In this document: positions 49,028 through 60,046 of the stretch, one piece after another
How positions within the stretch are numbered: position 1 is the first letter of the stretch
Layout: the number at the start of each line of letters is the position of its first letter
From: Styela clava
Taxonomy: Eukaryota; Chordata; Ascidiacea; Stolidobranchia; Styelidae
Assembly: GCF_964204865.1 (NCBI RefSeq)
Contig: NC_135254.1
Location: 11,537,001-11,601,000, forward strand
Direction: 5' to 3'
Length of the DNA: 64,000 bases
The notes under the pieces: model-generated
What the model was told of the DNA's origin: nothing
The model's database searches: none
What the model saw: the letters and a program-made list of their open reading frames with translations, nothing else
Position numbers and translations under genes: made by a program

Positions 49028-50487
49028 CCGTAAAAGCGCCTAACTTCGGACAGTTCCTAACTTCGGACAAAATTTTTGAACGGCCATATCTTGGCTAAAA
49101 CGCGCCATATATTGCTAATTTTAATTATTATAGGTTGCGCTGTTATATCTACATCTATTCTCATCTTTTTTAATGTTGCATAATTATTTTTTTGGTAAAA
49201 AAACGGAAATTTTGCCGAAAATTGACTGCCCGGCATTCAACGGCGCAGAGCGTCGCTCCAACTGAAGCTATCGTCGTCAAAATACCATCATTCGGTAGAC
49301 GGCGACAACAATGTATATAATTTATTTGAGTGATCGCAAGATGTCGTACGAGATTTAAATTAAATCTAAAATTCTGAATTATAAATTCCGTAAGAATATT
49401 AAGATTTCACGCAGCGTCAAAAATTACGTCAACCTCACGTAGATTATTTTTCGCTCACTTCCGACACGACGTCACACTGCGTCGCGGAAATGAATTTTGA
49501 CCCAGACACAACGGAGCCAATATGACAATTTCCGTTAAGATAAAGACGGCGTTTCAATCTAATATTTTTGTATTTTGTTCGGTCATGTATGAATATATGC
49601 CAAAATTACATTAATGAAAATACATGTCACACTTAATCGATGACGTTAAATATCGAATATATAATGAACTATGATAATTCCAACGTCCATATGGCACAGT
49701 GCACTGACTTAACCATTATTTTATGATTAGTAGTCGAAATGACAGTTATTAAATACGGCCTGGGTGAATTTTATTCACTCGAAATTAAAAATAAATTTAA
49801 TCTCCAACAAATAAACGGGACCTACATGTTTACAAGATCAAGTTGAATTCTAAATTAAACTTTACAATCGGATTTACCGTGTGTTTGATATAAATTATCA
49901 TTTATAAAGATAACCGCGCAGAATAAAAAAAAGCTATCCGTCGAGAATATTAATACTTCAAAGACTTCGATAGAAGCCCGTTAAAATACTTCATTATGGA
50001 TTGAAACGGTTTGCATCAGATATATTTACGTATGCATTTCCTGATTAAAATGACTAACGTGTTATTATACTCATCTGAAGTATCGAAAATAACGAACAAA
50101 AGATGTAAACATAGGACGACGGAAGTTTCAAATAATGCATTTTCGTCGTGACGCCAATGTTACGTTACGACGACGATCGAGCGTCTTATCTTCACGCAAC
50201 GACGTGATTACGGCATCCGCATCGGAAGCCTCTTTCTCTCTGTGCGTCGCGGTTACGCAGTGAAGAAAATGACTGTCCGAAGTTAGGGCAGTGAAGGATA
50301 ACGGTCAGATGGCAAGAAATATCGATTATTTCAATAGTAAAAATAGTCCAATTGAACCGAAATTTGCAGGGAATGTAAATTACCGCACGAATGTTTTACC
50401 GAGCAATTTTGGCGCCGTTTGGACAATAAATGGCCGAGTTATTGACGAAAATATAGTAATTTTGTCCGAAGTTAGGCGCTTTTACGG
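49028..50487. mobile_element. TA-flanked 1460-bp DNA element with subterminal repeats
   Basis: Terminal inverted repeats of 25 bp match perfectly (start CCGTAAAAGCGCCTAACTTC). TA lies at each boundary (49026-49027 and 50488-50489). The inner part of the terminal repeat, CCTAACTTCGGACA, is repeated just inside the left end (about 49054) and inverted inside the right end (about 50273-50287). The interior is richer in CG dinucleotides (GCGTCGC, GACGTC) than its surroundings and carries no long open frame, so the copy is non-autonomous. A Tc1/mariner-like origin is inferred from the TA sites only. Confidence 0.8.
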
Positions 50488-50696
50488 TATCCATGCTGCT
50501 GTGCTGTGTACAATTCCAAATCTATTCAAATTTTACATCTGATCTAGAGCAGTAGGGAGGTCTTTCGAGATTCTGCTAGGCTAGATCTGTAAATTTTATG
50601 ATTATTCAGTCTCTTTTCCATGGTGTTTGATTTTGTTATTTTGTTGTTATAGACTATGACTTGCCTAAGTTTTGTTAGTGCAGAAGTTAACAGTTT

Positions 50697-51155
50697 GGGT
50701 CTCATGTAGTTTCCTACCTAACATACTTCTAGCGGGCGTAGCACAACAATTTTTTCATGTGTCAATCCTAACCCCCACCTGCTGACCTGACTACGCCATC
50801 CAAATATTACGTCTCTACGACGTCACAGTGACGTAATAGAGACCTTCAAACTATACGAACTGTCATCCAAGACGCACACGTCTGCGCACCTGAAATTGAG
50901 CGTCTATTTCTCTCGTTTTTACGTCGCGACGATTCCAATATAAGAGAGATCGCTGACGTTAGTAAGTTCTTTATCGGCGCCGATGCCATTTCGGGCGATA
51001 GTACGTATATTTAACAAGCTCTATGACATGATTGTGATGTCGTAGTGATGTAATTTTTGGATGGCATAGTCTGGTGGGGGTTAGGATTGACATGTCAAAA
51101 AATTGTGATGCTACGCCCACTAGAAGTATGTTAGGTAAGAAACTACACGAGACCC
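50697..51155. mobile_element. GGGTCTC foldback element, copy 2 (459 bp)
   Basis: Ends GGGTCTCATGTAGTTTCC and AACTACACGAGACCC carry arms of roughly 100 bp or more, and the perfect 8-bp duplication AACAGTTT flanks it (50689-50696, 51156-51163). Its arms align with 35487-35938; its centre (CCAATATAAGAGAGATCGCTG) matches the other copy in reverse orientation. It lies about 330 bp upstream of the MAP2K7 start codon. Confidence 0.87.
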
Positions 51156-51487
51156 AACAGTTTATGTTGTCATAATTTGGTTGAATTAAGTTCATACTAA
51201 AAATGACTAGGCACACCAATCGTACCAATTTTTTGTTTTATTTGGTAATTTTCCCGATCTCACAATCTAACGATTAGGTTTATTTCTGAATTTTGAATGT
51301 TCAGTTAAAACATTTTATAGATTACGGATCTAAATCGAGATGTTGATACATTCAATTGAGCCAGAGAATATAACATTATATTATCATCATTCAATTCAGA
51401 AGTACACTATTTCAGTATTTTGTATATGGAAATATTAGAATAAAGCAAAATTACCTGAATACGAGTGGAAAACAAACAAGTACGAAT

Positions 51488-54400
51488 ATGTCATCATCTA
51501 ATGTTTCTTTGGACGATATTCAGAAGAGAATGAAACGTTTAGAATTGAGTTTGAACGCAGAAAAGAATGATCCCAGACAAGCCCTCGGACTTCCAATTGG
51601 ACACTTTGGCAATGAGCAACAGCCAAAACGTCCAAGTAATTATTTTGATTAGCTTTATTCATTGATTTCTTCAAAACAAATGGTTTTTCACTGATATGTG
51701 ATCCTAAATGAAATAGCTAAATCTTTTTAGTGATGCTAAAAATCAATCTCTAAATTTTTTCATATTTTAGAAACAATCGAGTTTTAAAATGGCACTGGTT
51801 TAATCTTTAGTTATTCATTGCAAAATGCTCTAGGAGATAGACATGAAACTTTTAAAACTTTTTCCATGGTGTTATGCCTGTTTAAAACATAAACTACTGT
51901 CTATTATAATCCACTAATCTCAAGTTTTACTTATCTAGGTACTGCAATGGAATTTCCTAAGAAAACGCATGTTAGAAATTCTTCAATGGGAAGCCTCGGT
52001 CTTTCATTTACCCAGACTCGTCCAAGTAAGTTTGAAAGTCGTTTTCAGTTTTGAGACTGTTAGGCTTCGTGAAATATTTAATTACTCATAAGTCATAACT
52101 TCATGTTCTCATTTATATTGTGTCGAGGTGATTGCTATTCTGGAATAACTCGTGATCTGATCGAGTATTCCCACTCTTCAAATGACTAATGATGACTGAA
52201 CAGCATGATCTTATAGCCTTTGTTATAGCAGAGGCAACATGTAGCTTATGTCTGGCTTTATATTCTGTTATTTGTGCTAACATTTTAAATGTTTATGTTA
52301 GTAAACAACCGCTGTTCAGTGTTCATGCAGAAACCCTTTTTCATTTTTAAGTCATTAAATTTGCCTAAAAATGTGAATTTATGTTTATTGAAAATATTTT
52401 GATTTTAGCTTTCATTTATTTCAAATGTTTTGATATTGTGCCGAACTATATAGATATCAAATGACTAACCAAGGTAATTGTGATATTGCATTAATTTGCC
52501 TTCTATTTTTGATATTATCAAAAGTGGGAGTGCTATTTCCACTGTATGTTCCTGACTTTTTTGGCTTTAAACGAACTTGTGGATAAAAATATGTGTATTA
52601 TCTCGGTACTGTATTTAGGTTCTGCTCAACCACTCACTACGCCACCAGGTCTTGAATTGTCGGGATTATCAAGACAAAACAGGCCAAGTAAGATATGATA
52701 GTAACGTTTTTTATTGATGAAGTTGTAATACTACTATAGACAAAGTGCTATCTCTAATCAGAAAATATTATTGACAGGTTCTGGTCTCGATCTTACAAAC
52801 AGCGGTCCGAACTCACCAGCAATGCAAAGAAAGAAGAAATTGCCATTTAATTATATACATCCTGAACCAGACGCCAAAAGCAATGAAAGGTGAGAAAATA
52901 AATAATATAGGTTATAGTCAGAAGTTTGTTGTATGAACTCATCAAAGTTCAACTTGTCTTTCTTCTTTTTTTCGATTAAATATGGTGGTATTTTTGGTCT
53001 GATTGATTGATATTCTACCAAAAGGCCTATATTTGAGCAAAAAATTTTTTTTTTCAACTTGGTATATAGTTTTTATGCTCTTTGGATGTCTGTGTCTCTT
53101 AGCTGAAGTATGTAGTTGGCCAATTTTCTTGTATCTAAATGATTATTAATAATGGTCAGTAAAAATAGTGCTGCTGACTGGCTACAGAACTCGTTAGGAA
53201 CCATTCTCTAGGTTTTGCATATTTGACCAATCTTTCCGTTGCCTTTGTGTTGTTATTTTTATGAGCTGTCTTTAGATCAAAATAAAATTGCATTGTTAAT
53301 AATAATTTGAAGAAAAGTGTAAAATATGAGCATAATTATGGTAAATAGTGCGAAGCATTTTATTGTCCAAAGCCAGTGTAATTAATGTATTAGTAGCATT
53401 TCAGCACTTAAAAGTATCAAAATTTAAATGTTCCAAACCAGAAGTTTTGTAACAATATATTCCCTTCCCACAAATCCTTTTGTTTAGGCCTATTTTATTA
53501 TAAAGTATGACCTAGATATTTAGGTTAATCCATTTCTGACTAATAGCTTCTTCTCTCTTGGGAATTTTAAATCAATTTATAGAAATGATGGCCATTTATC
53601 TGCTGGCATATGCCTTGAATTCAAGATCAATATTCTCTATACTAAGTTTATCCCTCAAATTTATTCGTTGTGAACGCTTTTTAAAATACATTTAACTTTT
53701 GCTTGCTTTGTTAATAAAGACTATAAAACTTGTTGACTTGTGTGGTTTAGTCAGAAACAAAAAATTATTCTTTGATGTTCAAGTTATATTTTTAAAGTTT
53801 TCGAACAGATGTATATCATATGTAGGACATCTCAAATCAAAAATGTAAGATAGTTATCTAATAGAGTAAAATGATACAGTTTGTGGTGCTAGGTTGTCCA
53901 TTTTGCTCTTAATGTTTTTCGATTTGTTAATGCATGTTTCGTTTATTAATCTTCTGACGAAAGTGTCTATATTGTTATGTTTAAGAAAAAAGTAGATTTG
54001 AAAGGTATATTAAAATAAGTTAAATATGATATATTTACGGTAGCCTATTTAGTCATACATTTTTGTTCTTAGTGTTGAAGTTAATAAACGTCTTCAAGAG
54101 GCCTTCAGTCAGAATGGTAAACTTCGAATTGATGGAAGGCTCTTCAATTCCAAAGCTTCAGATTTTGAAAACTTGGGAGAAATTGGTGCTGGAACTTGTG
54201 GACAAGTTTATAAAATGAGATTTAAACATGCTAATAGGATTATGGCTGTCAAGGTTAGCATATAATCATTGTTGGAATTTAGTGCTAACTTTTTCTTTGA
54301 TAATAAATTTCAAAAAAGCCGTTTGAAATAAGTAATGGACGATAGTGCTGTTGCTGTAATGTATTTGTTGAAATTAAAGGAACGAATAATTCGTTCAGAA

Positions 54401-57400
54401 ATAATATTGAACTTGAGATTTACAGATAAACTCAACTATTTGTGTTATTTATAATGTGGAATTTCATGCTGCTGACATATTTTTGTGTTCATCCACTTCA
54501 CTGCATTTCAAATATGATTTGGTGGCTGTATTGGGCTGAAATATTAATCTATTAACGATGACAATTTTTAATTGTATCGCGCATGATATTGTGCGTTGTT
54601 CATTAATGATTAATGTAGTCATATTCTTTTTTTTGATCTTGTTGCTTATTGGTGAATTTTCAGAAGAATTACCTTTTCTTACCTTGCCAAAGTAGATTTT
54701 GGTACAAAAGCCGTACTTCACCACAGATTAAATCAAATATAAGTGTCCACTGTCCCATATCAGTATTCAAAATGATTCACAGTGTCAAATTATTTATCGA
54801 AAATATATGCAGTGTCTGTAATTATTGCATCAACTCGAAAATAATTCATTACCTACCACATTGCTTATTTGACTCATATGGTTATTAACAATGTAGCCTA
54901 TATCTCATGATTGCTCTTTATAATGCATGAATGTAATCACCTGCACTCCATTCTGTGGTTACTTATTTCCTTATAGTCTTGCAGTTATGTTATGATTTGT
55001 TAATAATAAGGGGAGTTCTGGCCATGGCAATATCCAGTTGACATATTATTATAGATTTTTCTCAAATTCTTTTTGTTCATTAATATTTGGACTAGATGGA
55101 TGTTATATGGCATTTTGGATGTAATATTTAATGCACATTACGATTTTGGAATACTAATGTAAAATTTCACAAAAGTACTAATTCCAATTGATTTTACAAA
55201 TTTTTGTATATCCTCATTTTCAATTTCAGAAACTAATTCAATGGTGATCATTTAAGTTTGCATTTTTAATTTCAAATCACTGTGATTTGGTGTATATATA
55301 TATTTTTTGATTCCAGCTACAGACTTCGTTCCACAGTCAATCATTCTCATTACTGTATTCTTTATTCTTAATATAATTCTTTATTTTTTGCAGCAAATGC
55401 ATAGATCAGGAAATAATGAAGAAAATAAAAGGATATTAATGGATCTTGATGTTGTCCAGAAGAGTAATTTTCCTCATATAGTAACATGTTTTGGGACATT
55501 AATTACAGAGGTATTTAAACTTAAATTGAATTAAATCAAAAATGAATTATCATTGTTAAAATGGAATATTTGTAATACTAATTTGTCATGTCGAATTTAC
55601 TAATTTTTTTCGGTTTTACAGAGTCATGTATGGATTTGTATGGAGCTTATGTCAACTTGTTTTGATAAGTTATTGAAAAAAATCAAAGGACCTATTCCGG
55701 AAAAAGTGATTGGAAAATTGTGTATCGCAGTAAGTAATTTTAACAGTATAGATACCTAACAAAATAAGGCCAAGTTTGTTCGGAGGATCAAATTCACGAG
55801 GTTGTCAAAATATTCCTTCATATTTATAAGTGATCTATCTTTGCCTCAATGATACTAACATATTTGGTACAGTGTCTTTGTTACTGTCTTCAAATCGCTA
55901 GACTGAATGCAATAATTAACATCACATACTTGGAATAAATTGGAGAACTCTCCTTATTTTTTTTAAATTTATGGCTAAAAAATATGAATATGAAGGTTGT
56001 AAAACATGTATGCAAGATGCACGTCATACTCGATGTCCACATTGAATAGCACTTTAGAAAGGCTTGTCATTGCAAACTTAATTCCTACATTATTAAATAA
56101 ATAACATCTCATATTATGCTGTATTAAAAATAGTTCTCTGCTCATCCGATCAATGTAAATTTGTGTACCACACTCCCATGACACCGAAATGCTAATTTAT
56201 TATGGCTACAGGTTATCATGAACTTTGACTGTGACTCCAGATCCGTACTTTTAAAAAAATAGTTTGATAACAAATGCTTTATCGTGTGCAATCTTCTTCA
56301 ATTTCCTGTTGAAAAAGCATTGTCAACATAATGAATTTCTGTAAAAAATTTTGACTCTGATTATTATTACCATTCCAATTCTGAAATTCCGACCAAATTT
56401 CGATAAGTTAAATAAAACTAAACCAACTCTGATATTGATATGAACCACGCAGGTCAGTGTCATAGTTTGCATTCTTCGTGGCATCACCACCATTCTATAA
56501 TTATTGACTTTTATCTTCAGGTTGTAAGAGCATTAAATTATCTCAAAGAGCAACATGGTGTAATACATAGAGATGTAAAACCGTCTAACATTCTCATAGA
56601 CAAGAGAGGAACAGTTAAATTATGTGACTTTGGAATAAGTGGAAGATTGGTTGATTCTAAAGCTAAAACCAGAACTGCTGGTTGTGTTGCATATATGGCA
56701 GTAAGTTTCAGTCGTATTTCCAATCCTTATAAGCTGGCTTGGAATCTAAATATAGGTAACTTTGAGAATTTATTTGTATTGAAACCTGGCACCTCTGATT
56801 ATCCTGCACATGCTTGCAGGTTATGTACGAGAGGATTCTTCACTGTCGTAGGGTAGTTAATGTAACCACTGCCCGATATGGCTTTCTCCACCACCAAGTC
56901 CATGCATCTGAAACAAATGCCTACTTAACTATTTTCATACACGACTTGGACTCGTAACCGTGTTAAGAGATGGTGATACACATTGTGATAAAGCCATTTT
57001 ATTGGCTTTCCCTTTTTCATGAGATAAATATGGAAATAATAATTGAATGCTATTTGTTTTAGCCTGAAAGAATTGATCCTCCAGATCCTACCAGTCCAGA
57101 TTATGATATCCGAGCAGATGTTTGGAGTCTGGGTGTTTCTCTTGTCGAACTTGCCACTGGAAGATTTCCTTATCCCAACTGTACAACAGATTTTGAAGTT
57201 TTAACAAAAGTTTTACAGAATGCACCTCCTATGTTGCCTCAAAATGCAAACTTTAGCATGGCGTTCAGACAGTTTGTTAAACTATGGTAAGTCAATGTGA
57301 AGTAATTTTAAAGGTGTGTATAAATAGGTTATCTGCAAGAAAAATACTACCCTGAAATAGGGGGTGGGGTCAAACGCTTCTCTAGATCCAGATTATCTCC

Positions 57401-58416
57401 TGGACCATTTTTTCAGCAATTATCAACATCCAAATTACATGCTTTCATTAGTGCAGGGGTTGAATTTGCAGAAGAGTCGTTACGATGATATTAGTTTCTT
57501 AAATGCTTCACTGAATGTACTACCTGCAAACTTTTTTAAATTGATTTAATATTGTTTTTCATCCTACCATATCTAGAAGATGCATTAAGAGTTGGTATGT
57601 AATAAAAAAAAATTCAAATCCCTAAATTCATATTTTCAAGGTGATTGATTACCGTATTTGCTCGTTTTGTAGCCCGGGCCCATATATTTTTAATCAAACT
57701 CACTAACCGGGCCCTTATTCAAGCACGGGCGCTTGTTATTTTTAAAGTAAAATTATGTTACGGTGTAACGGTGTTACGTAATCAATGCTATCTGTTATGT
57801 AATTGGACGTCTAAGGCGTGAGTGTCATCTACCAGCGCTGTGACAAAAGCATTTCTTATTTCCTATTGTTCTCTAACACTGAAAAATCAGCTTTTACATC
57901 GGGCGGGTATTCAAACACTGGCCCTTATTTATTTTTATGTTCTGTTCACACGGGCGGCTATTCAAACGTGCCCTTAATCAAGATCGGGCGGTAAAACGAG
58001 CATATACAGTATATAGGCTTGAAGCAGAATTCACTAATCCTTGTTCAGAATTATATGCATGCTTAGGACTATAAGAAACCATTATTTTCGTTTTCAGTTG
58101 CACAAAGAATTTCCAGCAACGACCAAAATATCGGCAACTTCTGGAACACGACTTTATCAAACATTCTGAGAGAATTACAGTGGACATTACTGAATGGTTA
58201 ACCGGAGTTTTAAATTTTCCAACAACCCCTTCATTCAGCGACCCGTTTCTGTTGAACAATTTCACTCCTCTTCCAACTAATGACGCATTCAATCCAGTAA
58301 CTTCACAACCTACCGCACAAGCCAACAGATTTGGAAATGGGGTCAATTTTACAATTTCACCCCAACAAAACAATTCTAATGTCAGAAGCGGTTGGGAAAG
58401 CTTTGATGATAGCTAG
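51488..58416 (+). CDS. MAP2K7: MAP kinase kinase 7 (MKK7), JNK activator
   Basis: Ten exons: 51488-51635, 51939-52025, 52619-52687, 52778-52889, 54073-54253, 55394-55510, 55622-55729, 56521-56700, 57063-57286, 58098-58416; 514 residues (human about 420-435). The kinase domain has the glycine loop [17 protein letters not shown]-binding lysine in [19 protein letters not shown], an activation loop [10 protein letters not shown] with the Ser and Thr phosphorylated by MAP3Ks, and [10 protein letters not shown]. The identity to MKK7 ([26 protein letters not shown]) is far stronger than to MKK4. The N-terminal exons carry several basic-then-LxL motifs ([34 protein letters not shown]) that fit JNK docking sites, as in vertebrate MKK7. 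A DVD-like MAP3K docking segment follows the kinase domain, then an Asn/Phe/Pro-rich tail of about 70 residues. Confidence 0.95.
52890..54072 (+). other. MAP2K7 intron 4
   Basis: A 1.2-kb AT-rich intron separating the docking-site exons from the kinase domain. No repeat boundary or additional exon recognised. The following intron (54254-55393) is similar in composition and also empty to my reading. Confidence 0.5.
56788..56950 (+). repeat. SINE body, copy lacking the tRNA head
   Basis: GCACCTCTGATTATCCTGCA, GAGAGGATTCTTCACTGTCG and CACCACCAAGTCCATGC follow the body of the SINE at 19009 closely. The A-box part is missing. It begins within 90 bases of the end of exon 8 of MAP2K7. Confidence 0.7.
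57652..58009. mobile_element. TA-flanked miniature element, 358 bp, MAP2K7 intron 9
   Basis: Left end CCGTATTTGCTCGTTTTGTA and, inverted, right end CTGTATATGCTCGTTTTACC, with TA at 57650-57651 and 58010-58011. CGGGCCC / CGGGCG-rich subterminal blocks and ATTCAAACAC/ATTCAAGCAC words are repeated inside. It ends about 90 bp before the last exon. Confidence 0.72.
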
Positions 58417-58480
58417 TCGAAAATGTGAACATAACTTATAAGAATTATGAGACATGACTATTTCACCTCGTTTATTAATT

Positions 58481-58486
58481 AATAAA
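58481..58486 (+). terminator. AATAAA poly(A) signal of MAP2K7 (proximal)
   Basis: Canonical hexamer 65 bases after the stop. It is the nearer of two candidates. Confidence 0.5.
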
Positions 58487-58931
58487 AGGTTTTATTCAAC
58501 ATGGTATTGGTATCTTAACACCTGTTATGCTGTCAGTAATCATCATGTACCGGAATTTTTTATAACCTTCAAATGTGTGTACTATCTATGTCATCCGAGA
58601 ATTGGCTCAAATGTTTTATTTGAAAAAATCATAGCAAAAAACCCTGGATACCTATTTGGTGTATTTTGGTTTTATGATTGTACTTGAACTTTGAAGTCTG
58701 TGCGTTACTCGGCAAACCATTGCCCTGGTTAATTGAATGTGAATTCTATACTGTTTCCATTATAGCTGGTCGAGCGTCTTGAAAATAATTTATGGTGATC
58801 ATGGAGGCACATGAATTGGTGAAAATAATCGTCATATATTTGATGCGCCATTATTAAAACAGTATTAATGAGATAATATCAAGTTTTCATGGTTTGAACT
58901 CTGAACCTTGTAATGTTTTATTTTAATGTGC

Positions 58932-58937
58932 AATAAA
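58932..58937 (+). terminator. AATAAA poly(A) signal (distal candidate)
   Basis: Second canonical hexamer about 515 bases after the MAP2K7 stop. It could define a longer 3' UTR. Confidence 0.4.
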
Positions 58938-59739
58938 AGTCTTGTGTTTCTTATTTTGTCTTGGGCTGTGGAAAAAGATGAAATTTGCCCTCTTGTAGGT
59001 TCTACATTTACCACAGGAAGATCTCATATTCTAAAAGTCACATGCTCTCTCTGAAGCAAACTTCAATCTAAAAAAAGTTAACAGTAACCATGAGCTACTG
59101 AAACTATATTGTATAGATTTTTTATGGTGGTCGGTTACACACTAGCAAACGCCAAGTCCACACAATCGGCTATTGTTTTTTTACTACAAGAATCCGTCGT
59201 GGCATGTCTGAACAACTAGTTAGTCTGTGTATAGCAGGGGTGAGCAACTTTTCTAGTCGGCGGGCCAGATGTGAGAAAATCAAGTCCTCGGTGGACTAGA
59301 TTGTAACATGAATAGTATTCAATATCTCGATCACATATTTATTCGCTAATGCAAGAAAAAAAATTATAAATCATGTTTAAAATAAGGTTAAACTTTACGA
59401 AAAATAGAGACCAAAAAACACGTCATATATTTATCATAATATACTAAAAGTGTAATAATGTACAGTCGGCGGCCCGTATGTTGCCCACCCCTGGTGTATA
59501 GATAGCATGACTCCCATTAAGCTTTATTGTTATGGGATGCCCCCCTATGAAATCTGTCTCTGCTATATCTTGATACCTAATTTTCCAAAACATAGTCTTA
59601 AGTGTAGGACCAATGAAAAGTAATCCATTTGACATGGTGATGTATGATCATACAAAAATTTAATAATTTACCACTTCGTTCGTATAAAAAGTTTTACAAA
59701 AGCAGTAATTGGGTCTTTCACCCAGTTTCATCACTGCTT
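58938..59739. other. Convergent intergenic region MAP2K7 / LSM10
   Basis: The two flanking genes point at each other. It holds one hAT element (listed separately). TTTATT at 59523-59528 (AATAAA on the minus strand) is a distant candidate poly(A) signal for LSM10. Confidence 0.45.
59235..59493. mobile_element. Non-autonomous hAT element, 259 bp
   Basis: Ends CAGGGGTGAGCAACTTTTCT and TATGTTGCCCACCCCTG, with the perfect 8-bp duplication GTGTATAG (59227-59234 and 59494-59501). Subterminal GTCGGCGGGCC appears at both ends. Confidence 0.88.
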
Positions 59740-60036
59740 TTAAGTTTTACTTATTTGCTGTTTAATTGCAGTTACTGGATTTACATCAGCTGGGAGATGA
59801 ACATAACGAATAGCCGAGCCTTTAACATGTATTAAATCAAAGTTAGTCTTTTTGACATCTCTTGAAGTAAAGACCGCTTTTCTCAAACACAAATTCATAT
59901 AACCATCAGTGCTTTCGAGTTTTCCTTTTATGCAAGATTCATTTTTCGTTTCAACAGTTATGAATCTGCCCTCAACACTCCAGAGTAAAACTGCCATAGT
60001 ATTATACTTGAAGAATTTTTCCTTTTGTCGCGACAT
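59740..60036 (-). CDS. LSM10: LSM10, U7 snRNP Sm-like protein
   Basis: A single-exon frame of 98 residues. The Sm1 motif region (GRFITVETKNESCIKGKLES, then DGYMNLCL) and the Sm2 region (FDLIHVKGSAIRYVHLPADV) match LSM10. The IRYVHxPxDVN ending is distinctive for LSM10, as opposed to SmD1. LSM10 with LSM11 replaces SmD1/D2 in the U7 snRNP, which cleaves histone pre-mRNA 3' ends in the nucleus. It is shorter at the C-terminus than human LSM10 (123 residues). The ATG lies 10 nt after the CDC26 stop codon on the same strand, and there is no room for its own promoter in between. Confidence 0.88.
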   Translation of the reverse strand: MSRQKEKFFKYNTMAVLLWSVEGRFITVETKNESCIKGKLESTDGYMNLCLRKAVFTSRDVKKTNFDLIHVKGSAIRYVHLPADVNPVTAIKQQISKT

Positions 60037-60046
60037 TTTTCAAATT
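60037..60046 (-). other. 10-nt gap between CDC26 stop and LSM10 start
   Basis: The intercistronic gap reads AATTTGAAAA on the minus strand. The nearest AG dinucleotide preceded by pyrimidines is in the CDC26 coding end (CAATTTAG, about 25 bases before the LSM10 ATG), which could serve as a trans-splice acceptor. This spacing is typical of operons in trans-splicing animals. Confidence 0.6.

Noticed and set aside
57978..58373. 131-codon minus-strand open frame over the last MAP2K7 exon
   Set aside because: Antisense shadow of the exon joined to the end of a transposon; no domain seen.
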